NCBI GenBank assembly: GCA_002708825.1
Contig: PAPF01000023.1
Location: 62,001 to 126,000 of the forward strand
Source of the DNA: Phyllobacteriaceae bacterium
GTDB lineage: Bacteria > Pseudomonadota > Alphaproteobacteria > Rhizobiales > Rhizobiaceae
Direction: 5' to 3'
DNA: 64,000 nucleotides
The position numbers and the translations under genes were made by a program. This document shows positions 19,890 to 30,859 of the stretch, one piece after another. Position 1 is the stretch's first letter; the number at the start of each line of letters is the position of its first letter. The notes under the pieces were generated by a model that was not told the origin of the DNA, did not search any database, and worked only from the letters and a program-made list of their open reading frames with translations.

Positions 19890-21802
19890 CCGGCCCGGCG
19901 CAGGCCCCGGGAGCCGGTCCTGCCGCGCTCGCGCGCACCCTGCTCCTCGAACAGCGCGGCAAGCTGTTCCGTCATGGCACCCGCCAGTTCCTCGGCATCC
20001 ACGATGGTCACCGCGCGGCGGTAGTAACGTGTCACGTCATGGCCGATACCGATGGCCAGCAATTCGACCGGCGACTTGGTCTCGATCAGGTCGATCACCG
20101 CGCGCAGGTGCTTTTCGAGATAGTTGCCGGGATTGACCGACAGCGTGGAATCGTCGACCGGGGCGCCGTCCGAGATCATCATCAGGATCTTGCGCTGTTC
20201 GGGCCGGCCGAGCAGGCGCTTGTGCGCCCAGAGCAGCGCCTCGCCGTCGATGTTCTCCTTCAAGAGGCCCTCGCGCATCATCAGGCCGAGATTGTTGCGC
20301 GCCCTCCGCCATGGCGAATCGGCGGACTTGTAGATGATGTGGCGCAGGTCGTTCAGGCGGCCCGGATTGGCCGGCTTGCCGTCCTTCAGCCATTTCTCGC
20401 GCGATTGCCCGCCCTTCCAGGCCCGCGTGGTGAAGCCGAGGATTTCCACGGAGACGCCGCAACGCTCCAGCGTGCGCGCCAGGATGTCGGCACAGGTCGC
20501 CGCTACCGTGATCGGGCGCCCGCGCATGGAGCCGGAATTGTCCAGCACCAGCGTCACAACCGTGTCCCGGAAATTGGTGTCGCGCTCGCGCTTGAAGGAC
20601 AGCGAGGCGAACGATCCCTTCATCTCGTCGATGACGACGCGCGGCAGGCGCGCGGGGTCCAGATAGCCTTCCTCCAGGTCGAAATCCCACGACCGGTTCT
20701 GTTGCGCCATGAGGCGGCGCTGCAGCCGGTTGGCCAGCCGTCCGACCACGCCCTGAAGGTTGGACAACTGCTTGTCGAGATAGGCGCGCAGACGCTCCAG
20801 TTCCTCCGCGTCGCACAATTCGTCGGCGCCCACCGTCTCGTCGAAGTCGGCCGTGAAGATCTTGTAGTCGAGCTCCGCGGTCATCTGCGAGAAGGGGTCG
20901 TCCTTGCGCTGCGCCTCGCCCGGTGTTTCCGCCTCGTCGTCGTCCTCGGCGAACTCGTCGGCCGTGGCGTCGGCGCTTTCCATCTCGCCGGCCTGCTGCT
21001 CCTCGTCGGAGGCCTGTTCCTCCTCCGATTGCGAGGGCTCGCTGCCGTCGCTTTCCTCCTGGCCGTCCTCGCCCTGGTCCTGCGGTTCCTGCTCCTGCTC
21101 CTCGCTCTCCTCGCTTTCCTCCTGCTGGTCCTCGTCCTGGTATTCGTCCGACATGTTCATGCTGACGAGCATGTTGCGGACGGCCCGGGCGAAGGCCGGC
21201 TGGTCGTCGAGCTTGGCAAGCAGGTCGTCGAGATCGCCACCGGCCTTGCTTTCGATCCAGTCGCGCCACAGTTCCACGACGTTTTCCGCCGATGGCGGCA
21301 CGGGCTGGCCGGTCAGCCGTTCGCGCACCATCATGGCGACGGCTTCCTCGAGCGGCGCTTCCTCGCGCGCGGTCACGGCGGCGAGGTTGGAGCGCTGGTA
21401 CTTGTCTTCCAGCATGGTGGCAATGTTGGCGGCCACGCCGGACATGCGGTTGGAGCCGATGGCCTCGCAGCGCGCCTGCTCCACGGCATCGTAGATGGCG
21501 CGGGCCTGCCGGCCCTCGGGCGCCATGCGCATGTGCACGCGTCCGTCATGGCAGGCCTTGCGCAGAGCCATGGAATCGCCCGTGCCGCGCGTCACCGCCA
21601 CGTCCGTCGCGCTCGGGCGCTTGGGCAGGTCGGGCAGGCGCGCGGCCTTTCCCGTCAGCGCCGGCTTGTCCTTGGAAAAGGACACTTCCAGTTCGCCGTC
21701 ACCGGCAAGCGCGCGCACCGTCGCCGTGATCGAGCGGCGGAACGCCTCGCTCTCGGCCTGCTGCTGCTTGCGTGCGCGCTGGTTGTCTCCGGGTCCGGCC
21801 AT
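19886..21802 (-). CDS. cobT: cobaltochelatase subunit CobT
   Basis: Acidic middle region plus VWA-like [35 protein letters not shown]; adjacent to cobS. Confidence 0.93.
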   Translation of the reverse strand: MAGPGDNQRARKQQQAESEAFRRSITATVRALAGDGELEVSFSKDKPALTGKAARLPDLPKRPSATDVAVTRGTGDSMALRKACHDGRVHMRMAPEGRQARAIYDAVEQARCEAIGSNRMSGVAANIATMLEDKYQRSNLAAVTAREEAPLEEAVAMMVRERLTGQPVPPSAENVVELWRDWIESKAGGDLDDLLAKLDDQPAFARAVRNMLVSMNMSDEYQDEDQQEESEESEEQEQEPQDQGEDGQEESDGSEPSQSEEEQASDEEQQAGEMESADATADEFAEDDDEAETPGEAQRKDDPFSQMTAELDYKIFTADFDETVGADELCDAEELERLRAYLDKQLSNLQGVVGRLANRLQRRLMAQQNRSWDFDLEEGYLDPARLPRVVIDEMKGSFASLSFKRERDTNFRDTVVTLVLDNSGSMRGRPITVAATCADILARTLERCGVSVEILGFTTRAWKGGQSREKWLKDGKPANPGRLNDLRHIIYKSADSPWRRARNNLGLMMREGLLKENIDGEALLWAHKRLLGRPEQRKILMMISDGAPVDDSTLSVNPGNYLEKHLRAVIDLIETKSPVELLAIGIGHDVTRYYRRAVTIVDAEELAGAMTEQLAALFEEQGARERGRTGSRGLRRAG

Positions 21803-21815
21803 GGTGTTCCTGCGC

Positions 21816-22805
21816 TCAGCTCAGCGTGATGTTGGCCGCGCTCTCCGGCAGTTCCGCGTTGAAGCAACGCTGGTAGAACTCGGCCACGATCGGACGCTCC
21901 AGTTCGTCGCACTTGTTGAGGAAGGTGAGCCGCAGCGCCATGCCCACATCCTTGAAGATGTCGGCGTTTTCGGCCCAGGTGATGACCGTGCGCGGGCTCA
22001 TCACCGTCGACAGGTCGCCATTGACGAAGGCGGCGCGGGTCATACCGGCCATGCGCACCATGCGGTCGACGATGTCGCGGCCCTGCTCGTTGCGGTAATG
22101 GTGCGACTTGGCCAGCACGATCTCGACTTCCTTGTCATGCGGAAGGTAGTTGAGCGTGGTGACGATGGACCAGCGGTCCATCTGCGCCTGGTTGATCTGC
22201 TGGGTGCCGTGATAGAGCCCGGTCGTGTCGCCAAGCCCGATCGTGTTGGCGGTCGCGAACAGGCGGAAGGCCGGATGCGGCCGGATCACGCGGCTCTGGT
22301 CGAGCAGCGTCAGCCGGCCCGAGGATTCCAGCACGCGCTGGATCACGAACATCACGTCAGGCCGGCCTGCATCGTATTCGTCGAAGACCAGCGCCACGTT
22401 GTGCTGGTAGGCCCAGGGCAGGATGCCGTCGCGGAATTCCGTGACCTGCTTGCCTTCCTTGATGACGATGGCGTCCTTGCCGACGAGGTCGATACGGCTG
22501 ACATGGCTGTCGAGGTTGACGCGCACGCAGGGCCAGTTGAGCCGCGCGGCCACCTGTTCGATATGGGTGGACTTGCCGGTGCCGTGATAGCCCGACACCA
22601 TGACGCGGCGGTTGTAGGCAAAGCCTGCAAGGATGGCCAGCGTGGTCTGCTTGTCGAAAATGTAGTCCGGGTCGAGGTCCGGCACGTTGGGATCCGGCGC
22701 GGAGAAGGCCGGAACGACCATTTCCGAATCGAATCCGAAGGTTTCCCTCACCGGCACGGTCGTGTCGGGGAGATTGGCGATGTCGCGATCGACCTTGTTC
22801 ATCAT
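21816..22805 (-). CDS. cobS: cobaltochelatase subunit CobS (AAA+ ATPase)
   Basis: [47 protein letters not shown] at 22805. Confidence 0.93.
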   Translation of the reverse strand: MMNKVDRDIANLPDTTVPVRETFGFDSEMVVPAFSAPDPNVPDLDPDYIFDKQTTLAILAGFAYNRRVMVSGYHGTGKSTHIEQVAARLNWPCVRVNLDSHVSRIDLVGKDAIVIKEGKQVTEFRDGILPWAYQHNVALVFDEYDAGRPDVMFVIQRVLESSGRLTLLDQSRVIRPHPAFRLFATANTIGLGDTTGLYHGTQQINQAQMDRWSIVTTLNYLPHDKEVEIVLAKSHHYRNEQGRDIVDRMVRMAGMTRAAFVNGDLSTVMSPRTVITWAENADIFKDVGMALRLTFLNKCDELERPIVAEFYQRCFNAELPESAANITLS

Positions 22806-22873
22806 GCCTCCAACGGCGCGCAAGCCGGTTCGTTCCGGTTTGCCCGCCGGTCAAATATACGGTTCGGCCCGGC

Positions 22874-23485
22874 TTAGCAGAAACCGGCTTGCTTGAGCAA
22901 TCGGTAAGCCTGGATGACGTTGCGGAAGCGCTCTTCGGAGCCCCGGTCGCCGCCATTGGCGTCCGGATGGTGCTGCTTCACCAGTTCCTTGTAGCGTGTC
23001 TTGATGTCCTTTGCGCCGGCCTTGGCATCCAGTCCGAGCGTCTCGAACGCCTTGGCTTCGAGCGGCTTGAGCCTGCGCTGGCGGACGGGGTCCGGCCGGT
23101 TGGCGTTCTGCCCGAACAGTCCGTGCGGATCGCGCAGCCGGGACCGCGACGCCGCCGATCCGGAACGCATGTCGCTCGACGTCCAGGTCTGGCTGTTGGT
23201 GCCCAGCTTCCAGGTCGGCCTGTGGCCGGTCAGCGCTTCCTTCTGGTAGCGCGCCACGTCGGTATCGGACAGGCCGGAAAAATAGTTGTAGCCCTTGTTG
23301 TATTGCCGCACGTGGTCGACGCAGAAATGGAAATACTCGCCTTCCGCCATGCGTCCCACCGGCGCGCGGTGCGTGCCCGGTTCCTCGCAGCCGTCCCACT
23401 GGCAGGAAGGCGCCTCCGCCCTGGCCGCCGCCTGCGGGTCGGGCCGGACGCGGATGCGCTCGAAATATTTCGAATAGGGCTTCAT
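22874..23485 (-). CDS. J domain-containing protein
   Basis: MKPYSKYFERIRVRPD...TLGLDAKAGAKDIKTRYKELVKQHHPDANGGDRGSEERFRNVIQAYRLLK; C-terminal HPD motif. Confidence 0.88.
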   Translation of the reverse strand: MKPYSKYFERIRVRPDPQAAARAEAPSCQWDGCEEPGTHRAPVGRMAEGEYFHFCVDHVRQYNKGYNYFSGLSDTDVARYQKEALTGHRPTWKLGTNSQTWTSSDMRSGSAASRSRLRDPHGLFGQNANRPDPVRQRRLKPLEAKAFETLGLDAKAGAKDIKTRYKELVKQHHPDANGGDRGSEERFRNVIQAYRLLKQAGFC

Positions 23486-23644
23486 CGTGCGGCTGTTGCG
23501 GTTGCTCTGTTGCGGCGCTTCGTTGTCGAACGGGTGATTATGGGCGCTTCCGCCGCGGATACAAGAATTGACAAGACGGGTTTTATCGCGGTCAAAGGGC
23601 CGATTCACCGCGCCCTGCGCCGAATATGGGAAAGGCACGCCACC

Positions 23645-23947
23645 ATGTCCATGGACGAGACGATCAGGACGAAGCTGAACGAGGCATTCGCGCCGGAGCA
23701 CCTGGACGTCATCAACGAAAGCAGCCTGCATGCCGGCCACCATCACACCGGCCGGCCGCACAACGAACGTTTCCCCCGCGACGGCGAGACGCATTACCGC
23801 GTCCGCATCACGGCCGCCGCCTTTGCCGGCATGAGCAGGCTGGAGCGCCACCGCGCCGTCAATGCGGCGCTGGCCGCTGAACTGGCCGGAACGGTCCACG
23901 CGCTCGCCGTCGAGGCGCGCGCGCCGGGCGAACCGGCACGCCGCTGA
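23645..23947 (+). CDS. BolA family protein
   Basis: INESSLHAGHHHTGRPHNERFPRDGETHYRVRITAAAFAGMSRLERHRAVNAAL; ATG at 23645. Confidence 0.9.
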   Translation: MSMDETIRTKLNEAFAPEHLDVINESSLHAGHHHTGRPHNERFPRDGETHYRVRITAAAFAGMSRLERHRAVNAALAAELAGTVHALAVEARAPGEPARR

Positions 23948-23965
23948 AAATCGCCGGCGGCGCGA

Positions 23966-25243
23966 TCAGGTCTTGGCCGGCTCCAGCGGCCGGATACGCA
24001 GTTTCGTGATCTGGTTCTTCTCCCGCTTGAGCACCACGAAGCGCATGCCGTGAAAGGTGAAGGCCTGCTTCTCGTCCGGGATCAGCTTGGTCTCGTGGAT
24101 GACCAGCCCGGCGATCGTGGTCGCCTCGTCATCCGGCAGGCTCCAGTCCAGCGCCCTGTTCAGGTCACGGATCGGCACGGCGCCGTCCACCACCACGGAT
24201 CCGTCTGCCTCGGTCTTGACGCCCTGCATCTCGACATCGTGCTCGTCGGCGATCTCGCCGACGATCTCTTCCAGGATGTCCTCCAGCGTCACCAGGCCTT
24301 CCACCTCGCCATATTCGTCCACGACGATGGCGATATGCGCCTTGCGGCGAAGGAAGGCGTTGAGCTGGTCGTGCAGCGTCGTCGTGTCGGGCACGAACCA
24401 CGGCTTGGCGGCAACCTTGGCGATGTCGATACGCGACGGCTCGTTGTCCACGTCGTGCAGCGCGCGCAGCAGGTCCTTGGCATGCACCACGCCGACGATG
24501 TTGTCGGTGCTGCCGTGCCACACCGGCATGCGTGTATGGGGTGATTCCAGAACCTCGCGCACCACCTTCTCCGGCGGATCGCCCGCATTCACCATGCGCA
24601 TGCCGGTGCGGTGGATCATCACGTCGGACACTTCAAGGTCGATCAGGTCGAGCAGCCCGCCCAGCCGGTCGCGGTCCTGCTTCACGAAGGCGCCCTCGCG
24701 ATGCAGCACCTCCATCGTGCCGCGCAGTTCCTCATGCGCGCTCAGCATGGATTGGCCGGCATCCAGCCGCACGCCGAAGATCGCCAGGACGTGGCGCACG
24801 ATCCAGTTGACCGCGCTCGACAGCGGGCCGACGACCGCAACATAGACGCGCATGACCGGCGCGATCGCCAGCGAGAAACGGTCCGGGCTGGAAATCGCCC
24901 AGCTCTTGGGCAGCACCTCGGCAAAGATCACCAGCAGCACCGTCATGGCCAGCGTCGCATAGGCCACGCCAGCATCGCCGAACAGCGACAGGAAGGCCGA
25001 GGTCGCCAGTGACGAAGCGAGGATGTTGACCAGATTGTTGCCGATCAGCAGCGCGCCGATCATCCTGTCGCGCCGTTCGATCAGCGCGCTCACGGTTCCG
25101 GCCCGCGCATTGCCGGCATTTTCCATCGAATGCATGCGCGCCCGCGAAACCGCCGTCAGCGCCGTTTCCGAGCCGGAAAACGTTGCCGACAGGAGGATGA
25201 GGCAGAAGACGACGCCAAGAATGATCCAGAGGTCCGGTGTCAT
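23966..25243 (-). CDS. CNNM/CorC (HlyC/CorC) family transporter, CBS-domain protein
   Basis: [19 protein letters not shown]...[16 protein letters not shown]...[27 protein letters not shown]-type motif. Confidence 0.9.
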   Translation of the reverse strand: MTPDLWIILGVVFCLILLSATFSGSETALTAVSRARMHSMENAGNARAGTVSALIERRDRMIGALLIGNNLVNILASSLATSAFLSLFGDAGVAYATLAMTVLLVIFAEVLPKSWAISSPDRFSLAIAPVMRVYVAVVGPLSSAVNWIVRHVLAIFGVRLDAGQSMLSAHEELRGTMEVLHREGAFVKQDRDRLGGLLDLIDLEVSDVMIHRTGMRMVNAGDPPEKVVREVLESPHTRMPVWHGSTDNIVGVVHAKDLLRALHDVDNEPSRIDIAKVAAKPWFVPDTTTLHDQLNAFLRRKAHIAIVVDEYGEVEGLVTLEDILEEIVGEIADEHDVEMQGVKTEADGSVVVDGAVPIRDLNRALDWSLPDDEATTIAGLVIHETKLIPDEKQAFTFHGMRFVVLKREKNQITKLRIRPLEPAKT

Positions 25244-26370
25244 GGGTCCAGTTGCTCCTGAAGGAAGGCCAGCACCTCCGACGCCGGCACGTCCTTCGCG
25301 ATGAAGGACTGTCCGATGCCGCGCGTCAGGATGAAGGTCAGGCTTCCCCGGCTGACCTTCTTGTCCTGCGCTATATAGGCAAGAAGTTGCTCGGCGGAAG
25401 GCAAGCCGCCGGGAACGTCCTGTAGCCGCGTCGGCAGGCCGACGGCCTTGAGATGGGCTTCCACGCGCCGCGCATCGTCGGGGCTGGCCTGGTTGAGCCG
25501 GGCGGAAAAGCGGTGCGCCAGCGCCATGCCGATGGCCACGCCCTCGCCATGGACCAGGCGCGCGCTGTCATAGCGCGTGGCGGCCTCCAGCGCATGGCCG
25601 AAGGTGTGGCCGAGATTGAGCAGTGCCCGGTCGCCGCTCTCGCGCTCGTCGCGCGCCACCACGTCGGCCTTGGACTGGCAGGACGTGGCAATGGCATGGG
25701 TCCGCGCCGGTCCGCCGGCAAAGACGTCACGCCAGTTCGCCTCCAGCCAGGTGAAGAAGTCTGGCCGGTCGATCAGCCCGTACTTGGCGACCTCGGCATA
25801 ACCCGCCCGGAACTCGCGCGGCGGCAGCGTGTCCAGCACATCCGTGTCGGCCAGCACGAGGCGTGGCTGGTGGAACACGCCGACCAGGTTCTTGCCATGA
25901 GCGGAATTGATGCCGGTCTTGCCACCCACCGAACTGTCCACCTGGGCCAGCAGCGTGGTCGGCACCTGCACGAACTGCATCCCGCGCCGGATCACCCCCG
26001 CCACGAAGCCGGCCAGGTCGCCGGTCACGCCGCCGCCAAGGGCCAGCACCGCATCGCCACGCTCGAACCGGCCGGCCAGCACGAAATCGACCGCCTTTTC
26101 GAAGAAGGGAAAGCTCTTGGTCTTCTCGCCCGCCGGCAGCACCAGGCTTTCATGGGCGATCCCGGCTTCCCGAAGGCTCGCCTTGAGCGTGTCGAGGTGA
26201 AGCGCGGCGACGTTCTCGTCGGTGACGATGGCGATGCGGCTGCCGGGCAGCCGTGAAGCGATTTCCAGTCCCGCCGTGGCGACCAGCCCTGAGCCGATCA
26301 GGATGTCATAGGCCCTTTCGCCCAGCCCCACGGCCACCTTCGCTGCGGTTTCACCAATGTCGTTGCTCAT
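25240..26370 (-). CDS. aroB: 3-dehydroquinate synthase
   Basis: [46 protein letters not shown]; overlaps downstream gene by 4 bp. Confidence 0.95.
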   Translation of the reverse strand: MSNDIGETAAKVAVGLGERAYDILIGSGLVATAGLEIASRLPGSRIAIVTDENVAALHLDTLKASLREAGIAHESLVLPAGEKTKSFPFFEKAVDFVLAGRFERGDAVLALGGGVTGDLAGFVAGVIRRGMQFVQVPTTLLAQVDSSVGGKTGINSAHGKNLVGVFHQPRLVLADTDVLDTLPPREFRAGYAEVAKYGLIDRPDFFTWLEANWRDVFAGGPARTHAIATSCQSKADVVARDERESGDRALLNLGHTFGHALEAATRYDSARLVHGEGVAIGMALAHRFSARLNQASPDDARRVEAHLKAVGLPTRLQDVPGGLPSAEQLLAYIAQDKKVSRGSLTFILTRGIGQSFIAKDVPASEVLAFLQEQLDP

Positions 26371-26375
26371 GCCGT

Positions 26376-26963
26376 TCAGGCTCCGTTTCCCGCTGCTTGA
26401 GCCACCAGGTGGTCATGCAGCGCATCGACCACCACGGCGGCCATTTCCTCCTTGCTGACGTCGCGCGACTGCACCACGAGGTCGGCGAGTTGATAGACCG
26501 GATAGCGCACCTCCATCAGCCGCCGCAGCACGCCGCGCGGATCCGGGTCTTTCAGAAGCGGACGGTTCTGCTTGCGGCTGACCCGTTCCATCAGCAGGTC
26601 GAGATCGGCCTTGAGCCACACCGAAACGCCCCGCGCGGCGATGGCTTCGCGCGTCTGCTCGTTCATGAAGGCGCCGCCGCCGGTGGAAATCACCTGCGGT
26701 CCGGTTTCGATGATGCGCTGGATGACCCGGCTTTCCAGCGAGCGGAATTCCGGCTCGCCATAGGCCTCGAACAGTTCCGGGATGGTCATGCGCGAGACAT
26801 GCTCGATCTCATGGTCGCTGTCGGTGAAAGGCAGCCCGGTGAGTTGCGCGACCCGGCGCCCGACCGCGGTCTTGCCCGCGCCCATCAGGCCGACGAACAC
26901 GATCGACCGGTCGCCGAGCAGCGCCTTGATGTCCGTTTCGGGTCTGGCCTCTTGCATGCTCAT
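26376..26963 (-). CDS. aroK: shikimate kinase
   Basis: [47 protein letters not shown]; adjacent to aroB. Confidence 0.94.
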   Translation of the reverse strand: MSMQEARPETDIKALLGDRSIVFVGLMGAGKTAVGRRVAQLTGLPFTDSDHEIEHVSRMTIPELFEAYGEPEFRSLESRVIQRIIETGPQVISTGGGAFMNEQTREAIAARGVSVWLKADLDLLMERVSRKQNRPLLKDPDPRGVLRRLMEVRYPVYQLADLVVQSRDVSKEEMAAVVVDALHDHLVAQAAGNGA

Positions 26964-27130
26964 CCGGCAAATGCCCGCCTGTGCAGTGTCTGGCGCGTTA
27001 CGACATGAAAAGCGCCTCAAGGTCAAGCGCCGCACAAGGCCCGAGGCTTCCCCGCTCGCTTGCAATGCGTTTCGCACCGTCCCATAACGGGCCGGCGGGG
27101 CAAGGGCGAGAAAGGGCGAGGTTCGGCGCG

Positions 27131-27280
27131 ATGCCAACACTGTTCCGGTTTCTGGTGACGATCGGCATCCTGGCGGGACTTGCCTATGGCGGCATGTTCG
27201 CGCTCGCCACCTTCGTCAAACCGAACAAGGGCGAGATGCAGGTGCGCATTCCGGCCGAGCGGCTGAAACTGGACGAATGA
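27131..27280 (+). CDS. small single-TM hypothetical protein (49 aa)
   Basis: [53 protein letters not shown] overlap with xerD supports translation. Confidence 0.65.
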   Translation: MPTLFRFLVTIGILAGLAYGGMFALATFVKPNKGEMQVRIPAERLKLDE

Positions 27281-28182
27281 GCAATTCGGGCGCGCGGATC
27301 GAGGCATTCCTGGAGATGATGGCCGCCGAACGCGGCGCCTCCGCCAACACCCTTGCTGCCTATCGCCGCGATCTGGAAGAGGCCGCTGCCGCCGTGCCAT
27401 CGGGGCTCGTGGACGCCACCTCCGCTGACCTGACCGCCTACCTGGCATCGCTTGCCGCAAGCGGCTTCGCCGTGACGACTCAAGCCCGGCGGCTCTCCTC
27501 GCTGCGCCAGTTCTTCGCATTCCTCTACGGCGAGGGCATGCGCGGTGACGACCCCACCGGCGTGATCGATTCGCCGCGCAGGCAGCGTCCCTTGCCCAAG
27601 GTCCTGTCGGAAGCCGGGGTGACGCGCCTGCTCGATCTCGCCGCCGCCGAAGCCGCTTCCGGCGAACCCGCCGCGCTGCGCCTCCATGCCCTTCTCGAAG
27701 TTCTCTACGCCACCGGCTTGCGCGTCTCCGAACTGGTTGCCCTTCCCGTCAGCGTCGCAAGGCGTGACGAGCGTTTCTTCATCGTGCGCGGCAAGGGCGG
27801 CAAGGACCGCATGGTGCCGTTGTCGGCCAAGGCGCGCGCCGCCATGGCCGCATGGCTTGCCATACGGGATGCCAACGGGGAAATTTCCGGCTCGCGCTTT
27901 CTCTTCCCCTCGCCGGGTTCGGAAAGCGGTCACCTGCCCCGCCAGGTCTTCGCCCGCGACCTGAAGGCGCTGGCCGCCCGTGCCGGGCTGAAGCCGGCGG
28001 CCGTCTCGCCGCATGTGCTGCGCCACGCCTTCGCCAGCCATCTGCTGCAGAACGGCGCCGACCTTCGCGCTGTCCAGCAATTGCTCGGCCACGCGGATAT
28101 CTCGACGACCCAGATCTACACCCATGTGCTCGAGGAACGCCTTGCGGAACTGGTGCGCGCGCACCACCCGCTTGCCGACTGA
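27277..28182 (+). CDS. xerD: site-specific tyrosine recombinase XerD
   Basis: [54 protein letters not shown] (HxxR...H...Y). Confidence 0.93.
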   Translation: MSNSGARIEAFLEMMAAERGASANTLAAYRRDLEEAAAAVPSGLVDATSADLTAYLASLAASGFAVTTQARRLSSLRQFFAFLYGEGMRGDDPTGVIDSPRRQRPLPKVLSEAGVTRLLDLAAAEAASGEPAALRLHALLEVLYATGLRVSELVALPVSVARRDERFFIVRGKGGKDRMVPLSAKARAAMAAWLAIRDANGEISGSRFLFPSPGSESGHLPRQVFARDLKALAARAGLKPAAVSPHVLRHAFASHLLQNGADLRAVQQLLGHADISTTQIYTHVLEERLAELVRAHHPLAD

Positions 28183-28289
28183 CGCCTTGATCGCTATGTG
28201 AGGGACCAGAAAGGCGGGACGCGGCCGCACCGACGGCATGCCGCACCCCATTGCCACGACCAGGCCGCAAGACGCGGGATCAGGGGCGC

Positions 28290-29240
28290 ATGTACAATTA
28301 TCTCGATTTCGAAAAACCCGTTGCCGACCTCGAAGGCAAGATCCTTGAACTCAAGGCATTGATGGAGAGCGGCGAATCCGTCGATGTCGGTGACGAGATC
28401 GCGCGGCTGGAAAGCCGCTCGCAGGAAGCCCTGCGCGATGTCTACAAGGCGCTGACGCCATGGCAGAAGGCGCAGGTGGCCCGCCATCCGGACCGTCCGC
28501 ACTGCAAGGACTATGTCGAGGCGCTGTTCACCGAATTCACCCCGCTGGCCGGCGACCGCAACTTCGCCGAGGACCATGCCGTGATCGGCGGGCTTGCCCG
28601 CTTCAACGGCCGCGCCGTCTGCGTCATCGGTCAGGAAAAGGGCGCCGACACGCAAAGCCGCCTGAAGCACAATTTCGGCATGGCCCGGCCCGAGGGCTAT
28701 CGCAAGGCGGTCCGCCTGATGGACATGGCAGAACGCTTCGGCCTGCCGGTCATCACGCTGGTCGACACCGCCGGCGCCTATCCGGGCATCGGCGCGGAGG
28801 AACGCGGCCAGGCAGAAGCCATTGCCCGTTCCACCGAGAAATGCCTCAATCTGACCGTGCCGGTCGTTTCGCTCGTCATCGGCGAGGGCGGATCGGGCGG
28901 CGCCATTGCCATTGCCACGGCCAACCGCGTCTACATGCTGGAACATTCCATCTATTCGGTGATCTCGCCGGAAGGCGCGGCCTCCATCCTCTGGCATGAT
29001 TCCACGCGTGCCCGCGATGCCGCCACCGGCATGAAGATCACGGCACAGGACCTGCTTGAACTGGGGATCATCGACGGCATCATTCCCGAGCATGTCGGCG
29101 GTGCCCATCGCAACACCTCCAGGGTGATTGCCGCCGCCGGCCAGCAGATCGGCAAGGCGCTGGACGAACTGTCGGCCGACGGGCTCGACCTGCGCGCCGA
29201 ACGCCGCCAGAAATTCCTCGCCATCGGGCGCAATCTCTGA
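28290..29240 (+). CDS. accA: acetyl-CoA carboxylase carboxyltransferase subunit alpha
   Basis: [28 protein letters not shown]...[53 protein letters not shown]. Confidence 0.95.
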   Translation: MYNYLDFEKPVADLEGKILELKALMESGESVDVGDEIARLESRSQEALRDVYKALTPWQKAQVARHPDRPHCKDYVEALFTEFTPLAGDRNFAEDHAVIGGLARFNGRAVCVIGQEKGADTQSRLKHNFGMARPEGYRKAVRLMDMAERFGLPVITLVDTAGAYPGIGAEERGQAEAIARSTEKCLNLTVPVVSLVIGEGGSGGAIAIATANRVYMLEHSIYSVISPEGAASILWHDSTRARDAATGMKITAQDLLELGIIDGIIPEHVGGAHRNTSRVIAAAGQQIGKALDELSADGLDLRAERRQKFLAIGRNL

Positions 29241-29307
29241 TTTGCGCGAGGACCCCGGACCGGCCCGCCGCCAGCGCCTGCCATAAATTCGCCAATCCGT
29301 TTGTTCA

Positions 29308-29333
29308 GTGACACTTGCGTGATCGCGTGTCAC
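29308..29333. repeat. inverted repeat (hairpin) in the accA / L,D-transpeptidase intergenic region
   Basis: GTGACAC-TT-GCG-TGAT-CGC-GTGTCAC; perfect arms with a TT bulge. Confidence 0.6.
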
Positions 29334-29439
29334 AGGCGCTTGCGGTAATGGTTTTTCAATGGTTAACGCTTAAGCATCCTGTTGTGGCGGCGTCGTGGCG
29401 CCGCTCTTTCGATGAATGGGAAAACCGGTTGGTCCAGCC

Positions 29440-30612
29440 ATGAAATCCAGGCTTCTCACGGGATTGGCACTTGGCGCCGCGCTGGCGCTGGCAGGCTGCA
29501 ACGATGCGCTCGACAGCGCCGCGAAGGCCGAGCGACCGCTGCCCGACCACCTTGTCCGCGTCATGAAGGCGAAGGGCATGAGCAAGTCGTCGCCGATCGT
29601 CGTGCGCATCTTCAAGGAGGAAGGGCAGCTGGAGGTCTGGAAGCAGAAGGACACCGGCCGGTACGACCTCGTCACATCCTATGAGATCTGCAAGTGGTCC
29701 GGCCAGCTCGGTCCGAAATACATCGAGGGCGACCGTCAGGCGCCGGAAGGCTTCTACACCATCCGCCCGCACCAGATGAATCCGAAGTCCTCCTATTACC
29801 TCGCCTTCAATCTGGGCTACCCCAACGAGTTCGACCGCGCCCACGGGCGCAGCGGCTCCCACCTGATGGTCCATGGCGCCTGCTCGTCGGCCGGCTGCTA
29901 TTCGATGACCGACGAACAGGTGGCCGAGATCTTCGCCTTCGGACGCGACGCCTTCCGTGGCGGCCAGCGCGAATTCCAGGTCCAGGCCTTTCCCTTCCGC
30001 ATGACGCCGGCCAACATGGCCCGCTACAAGGACGATCCGAACATCGGGTTCTGGCGCATGCTCAAGGAAGGCTATGACCATTTCGAGCTGACCAAGGTGC
30101 CGCCCAAGGTGGATGTTTGCGGCCGCCGCTATGTCTTCAACCAGACGCCTGCCGAGGGTCAGTCCTTCCGCGGCGGCAATGCCCCCTGCCCGCAAATGTC
30201 GCAACCCGACAGCCTGCGCATGGCCTATGACGCCCTGAAGCGTGACCACGACGAGGCCTTCTCGGCGCTCCTGTCCAATGGCGAGGCCGCGTCCCGTCCG
30301 CTGAGCCCCTCCATCGACGGCATCAAGGAAGCCCGCCTTGTCGCCGACTGGACCAAGCGCCGCGCCCGTGGCGAGAAGGTCCCGCGCACACCGCCATCGC
30401 TGGAAGACCCGCGCCGTGCGCCCGCCCCCGCCCCGGCGCCCGAGCCGGAACAGGTCGAGGAAGCGGCCGCCGCGCCGGCAACCGCCGCGCCGGCTCCGGT
30501 CACGCCCGCACCGCAGGCCGAGGCCGGTGCCGCGCCCGTCCCCGAAACGCGCCCCGACCAGTCCGCCGAAGCCTCCGCGACGCAGAAGAAGCGCTGGTGG
30601 AATGTGTTCTGA
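29440..30612 (+). CDS. YafK-type L,D-transpeptidase family lipoprotein
   Basis: Signal/lipobox LALAGC; catalytic SHLMVHGACSSAGCYSMTDEQV; Ala/Pro-rich C-terminus. Confidence 0.86.
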   Translation: MKSRLLTGLALGAALALAGCNDALDSAAKAERPLPDHLVRVMKAKGMSKSSPIVVRIFKEEGQLEVWKQKDTGRYDLVTSYEICKWSGQLGPKYIEGDRQAPEGFYTIRPHQMNPKSSYYLAFNLGYPNEFDRAHGRSGSHLMVHGACSSAGCYSMTDEQVAEIFAFGRDAFRGGQREFQVQAFPFRMTPANMARYKDDPNIGFWRMLKEGYDHFELTKVPPKVDVCGRRYVFNQTPAEGQSFRGGNAPCPQMSQPDSLRMAYDALKRDHDEAFSALLSNGEAASRPLSPSIDGIKEARLVADWTKRRARGEKVPRTPPSLEDPRRAPAPAPAPEPEQVEEAAAAPATAAPAPVTPAPQAEAGAAPVPETRPDQSAEASATQKKRWWNVF

Positions 30613-30835
30613 GCCGGAAAGCTACGATCTGCGCGGCCTGAACTGCCCCCTTCCCGTCCTGAAAGCCCGCAAGCGGCTTCAGGCCATGGCGCCGGGCAGC
30701 CGCCTGTGGCTGGAAACGACCGATCCGCTGGCCGTGATCGATATTCCCGCCTTCTGCCTGGAAAACGGCCACGCGCTCATCGAGACGGCAACGGCCGAAG
30801 GCGGTCACCGCTTCCTGGTCGAACGCGGCGGGTAG
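30602..30835 (+). CDS. TusA family sulfurtransferase
   Basis: MCSEPESYDLRGLNCPLPVLKARKRLQAMAPGSRLWLETTDPLAVIDIPAFC; overlaps upstream gene. Confidence 0.88.
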   Translation: MCSEPESYDLRGLNCPLPVLKARKRLQAMAPGSRLWLETTDPLAVIDIPAFCLENGHALIETATAEGGHRFLVERGG

Positions 30836-30859
30836 ACCTGCCGGCGCGCCCCTCGCCCG

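Noticed and set aside
20904-21165. Repeated TCC/TCG-rich tract as a possible repeat array
   Set aside because: It is the complement of Glu/Asp/Ser codons in the acidic CobT linker, not a DNA repeat array or CRISPR.
19817-21829. 670-aa plus-strand ORF
   Set aside because: Antisense to cobT; high-GC shadow ORF, low-complexity LLL tract is the reverse complement of the acidic CobT region.
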